From Patescibacteria group bacterium (lineage in GTDB: Bacteria > Patescibacteriota > Minisyncoccia > Phycocordibacterales > Phycocordibacteraceae): a DNA stretch of 5,291 nucleotides. The stretch spans positions 1 through 5,291 of the forward strand of contig SCVI01000056.1 in assembly GCA_004296925.1 (NCBI GenBank), given 5' to 3'. The notes under the pieces were generated by a model. That model was not told the origin of the DNA. It worked only from the letters and a program-made list of their open reading frames with translations, and searched no databases. A program made the position numbers and the translations under genes. The first letter of the stretch is position 1. Every line of letters starts with the position of its first letter. Shown here piece by piece: positions 3,690-5,291 of this stretch.

Positions 3690-3695
3690 AATATA
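3690..3695 (-). promoter_or_regulatory. Possible -10 just before the membrane protein gene
   Basis: TATATT on the minus strand ends 5 nt before the ATG at 3684. A small hairpin ACGGT-TACAT-ACCGT (3708-3722) lies between it and the end of gatA. No -35 match. It may only be an AT-rich leader inside an operon. Confidence 0.25.
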
Positions 3696-3732
3696 ATTTC
3701 TTATCGCACGGTTACATACCGTCAGCGCACAC

Positions 3733-5163
3733 TTATGATTGTAGCAAAGTATCTGTTTCGTTCATGAAGTCACGCGCAATATCAAACAAGGAACTCTCGG
3801 TTCGTTTAGGGCTCATGAATTGAACTCCTACCGGAAGCGATACTCCGTCTCGAACAACTGAAACTCCAGGTACGGAAATTGCAGGTATACCTGTGAGATT
3901 CGCCGGTGCTGCAAAAATATCTTCAAGATACATTGATACTGGATCACTTTTTTCTCCAATTTTGAATGCGGGTCCTGGTGTTGTTGGTGTCGCGATGAAA
4001 GAGACATCACTGAACGCTTTCTTTAAATCTTCAGCAATAACTCCACGGAGCCTCGTTGCTCGCTTGTAATACGCATCGTAAAAACCAGAAGAAAGAACGT
4101 AGGAACCTAATATGATACGGCGTTTTGTCTCTACTCCAAAACCAGCAGATCTCGACGCCTTATATTCTTCCAATAAATCTTTCCCTGGAACATGTAAACC
4201 GTATCGCATGCCATCAAGACGAGCTAGGTTCGTTGATACTTCAGCAGGCATAACAATGTAATAGGCAGCAAGCCCATATGGGGCTGAAGGAAACTCAATA
4301 TCAACAATCTCATATCCTTTCTCTCGTAAAACCTGCAAAGATTTCTCAAAACCTATTTGAACATCTCCAGCCGCATCTTTAACAAACGCGCGAGGCACAC
4401 CTATCCGTTTATTACGCACTTTTGTAGGCCCTTGGTTTGGGAGTGTGGTGCCATCAAGCGAATCTATTCCACGAATAGTATTAAATAGAAGTTCAACATC
4501 AGAAACGCTCCGCGCAAAAGGTCCTATCTGGTCAAGCGAAGAACCCATCGCAATAAGACCTGATCTCGAAACTTCTCCATAAGTTGGCTTTAGACCGACA
4601 AGTCCACACAAACTCGCGGGTTGTCGTATAGATCCACATGTTTCAGATCCAAGTGAAACCGGTGCCATGTGCGCAGCAACTGCAGCTGCTGATCCACCAG
4701 AAGACCCACCAGGGACACGCGAGATATCGTGTGGATTTTTTGTAACGCCATACGCAGAATGTTCGGTGGAAGAACCCATCGCAAACTCATCCATATTGGT
4801 ACGACCAATAAAAAGAGCTCCTTCTTTTTTTAGTCGTGTAATTACTGTCGCATCATATGTTGCAACATGATTCTCTAGCATTTTAGATGCTGCGCTCGCC
4901 CTCTTTCCTTTAACAAGAATATTGTCTTTAAGTGCTACAGGAATACCTGTAAGCAGTGGAGCCGTATCTCCCTCATTAGAAAGCGTTTGATCTGCTCGAT
5001 CAGCTTCTGCTAACGCGTCATCAAAAACCTCAAGAAATACATTAAGACTTGGGTTAAGCTCAGTAATTTTTTTCATATGCGCTTCAGTCACTTCACGCGC
5101 AGAAAATGTACGTCTTCGATATTCTTTCGCAATTTGTGTCGCCGTAAGTGTTGTTGGGTCCAT
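3733..5163 (-). CDS. gatA: Asp-tRNA(Asn)/Glu-tRNA(Gln) amidotransferase subunit A
   Basis: GatA hydrolyses glutamine and passes ammonia to GatB, which converts mischarged Glu-tRNA(Gln) or Asp-tRNA(Asn) to the amide form in the cytoplasmic GatCAB complex. The 476 residues are full length for the family. The amidase-signature triad is intact: Lys79 in GIPVALKDN, cis-Ser154 in PGGSSGGS, and nucleophile Ser178 in LGSETCGSIRQPA. That last motif normally reads GSDTGGS, so Asp-Glu and Gly-Cys substitutions flank the active site. YYxxxxAE-type substrate-binding residues are seen in AYYIVMPAEVSTNLARLDGMRYG. The ATG is 2 nt after the gatC stop codon with no Shine-Dalgarno, so translation is probably coupled to gatC. 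gatB is not in the window. Confidence 0.97.
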   Translation of the reverse strand: MDPTTLTATQIAKEYRRRTFSAREVTEAHMKKITELNPSLNVFLEVFDDALAEADRADQTLSNEGDTAPLLTGIPVALKDNILVKGKRASAASKMLENHVATYDATVITRLKKEGALFIGRTNMDEFAMGSSTEHSAYGVTKNPHDISRVPGGSSGGSAAAVAAHMAPVSLGSETCGSIRQPASLCGLVGLKPTYGEVSRSGLIAMGSSLDQIGPFARSVSDVELLFNTIRGIDSLDGTTLPNQGPTKVRNKRIGVPRAFVKDAAGDVQIGFEKSLQVLREKGYEIVDIEFPSAPYGLAAYYIVMPAEVSTNLARLDGMRYGLHVPGKDLLEEYKASRSAGFGVETKRRIILGSYVLSSGFYDAYYKRATRLRGVIAEDLKKAFSDVSFIATPTTPGPAFKIGEKSDPVSMYLEDIFAAPANLTGIPAISVPGVSVVRDGVSLPVGVQFMSPKRTESSLFDIARDFMNETDTLLQS

Positions 5164-5165
5164 AC

Positions 5166-5291
5166 TTATTGCGTACTTGTTGTTTTTACTTTAACGAAAT
5201 TTCCTTCTCTTTGTGGAGCTTGAGCAAGTAAACTTTCTGTATACATACCAGTTTCATGAGGATCATTGTCTTCACGCATCACGTTCTCGAG
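5166..5291 (-). CDS. gatC: Amidotransferase subunit C, C-terminal part
   Basis: The window edge cuts this gene; 41 codons and a TAA stop (5168-5166) are visible in frame. The translated tail contains ENVMREDNDPHETG and then LLAQAPQREGNFVKVKTT. This matches the GatC ending, in which an N-x-x-R-E-D segment is followed by an ALxxAP helix and a GxFKVP-like terminus. GatC is the small subunit that wraps and stabilises GatA against GatB. The position immediately before gatA, with a 2-nt gap, is typical of a gatCA operon. Confidence 0.92.
   Translation of the reverse strand, partial: LENVMREDNDPHETGMYTESLLAQAPQREGNFVKVKTTSTQ

Overview
The window looks like a piece of a reduced bacterial genome, most likely from the Candidate Phyla Radiation (Patescibacteria, Parcubacteria-like). 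This is inferred from three things: no gene start has a clear Shine-Dalgarno sequence, the 248-residue membrane protein resembles a family I associate with Parcubacteria, and the genes are compact. No rRNA or other phylogenetic marker settles the taxonomy. Everything I accept as a gene is on the minus strand, so transcription runs from high to low coordinates.

Layout in transcription order: the 3' end of gatC (5166-5291) and complete gatA (3733-5163), two subunits of the Asp-tRNA(Asn)/Glu-tRNA(Gln) amidotransferase; a two-helix membrane protein of unknown function (2938-3684); a non-coding stretch with a perfect 40-bp palindrome (2786-2825) and a good sigma70-type promoter (2727-2755); initiator tRNA-fMet(CAT) (2622-2692); a 203-bp structured element (2415-2617); a sugar-phosphate nucleotidylyltransferase (1700-2383); a second CAT-anticodon tRNA (1603-1679); a 169-bp structured element (1434-1602); two tandem 66-bp hairpin units (1218-1357); tRNA-Asp(GTC) (1155-1226); a 174-bp structured element plus a truncated second copy (890-1154); and a patatin-like phospholipase (92-856).

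The striking part is the DNA around the tRNAs. Downstream of each of the three tRNA genes lies a 170-200 bp element with one shared architecture: a second copy of that tRNA's 3' end, a first stem-loop, a short shared GC-rich core, a second stem-loop, an inverted copy of that tRNA's T-loop and T-stem 3' strand, a third perfect hairpin of 8-9 bp with a 4-nt loop, and then an inverted copy of the acceptor 3' strand and its flank. The third hairpin sits at the junction of T-stem and acceptor stem each time. Its stem sequence differs in every copy but stays self-complementary, and its loop is GCAG in three of four copies. tRNA-Asp also has, at its 5' end, two hairpin units whose arms copy its own acceptor 5' strand. 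I do not recognise this as a named family. It could be a non-autonomous mobile element or recombination site targeting tRNAs, or an RNA that pairs with and regulates or processes the pre-tRNA. No recombinase, transposase or reverse transcriptase is present in the window.

Functionally the neighbourhood is translation-related (GatCA, initiator tRNA, tRNA-Met/Ile, tRNA-Asp) with an envelope-precursor enzyme and a lipase-like protein interspersed. I see no evidence that the protein genes belong to the repeat system.
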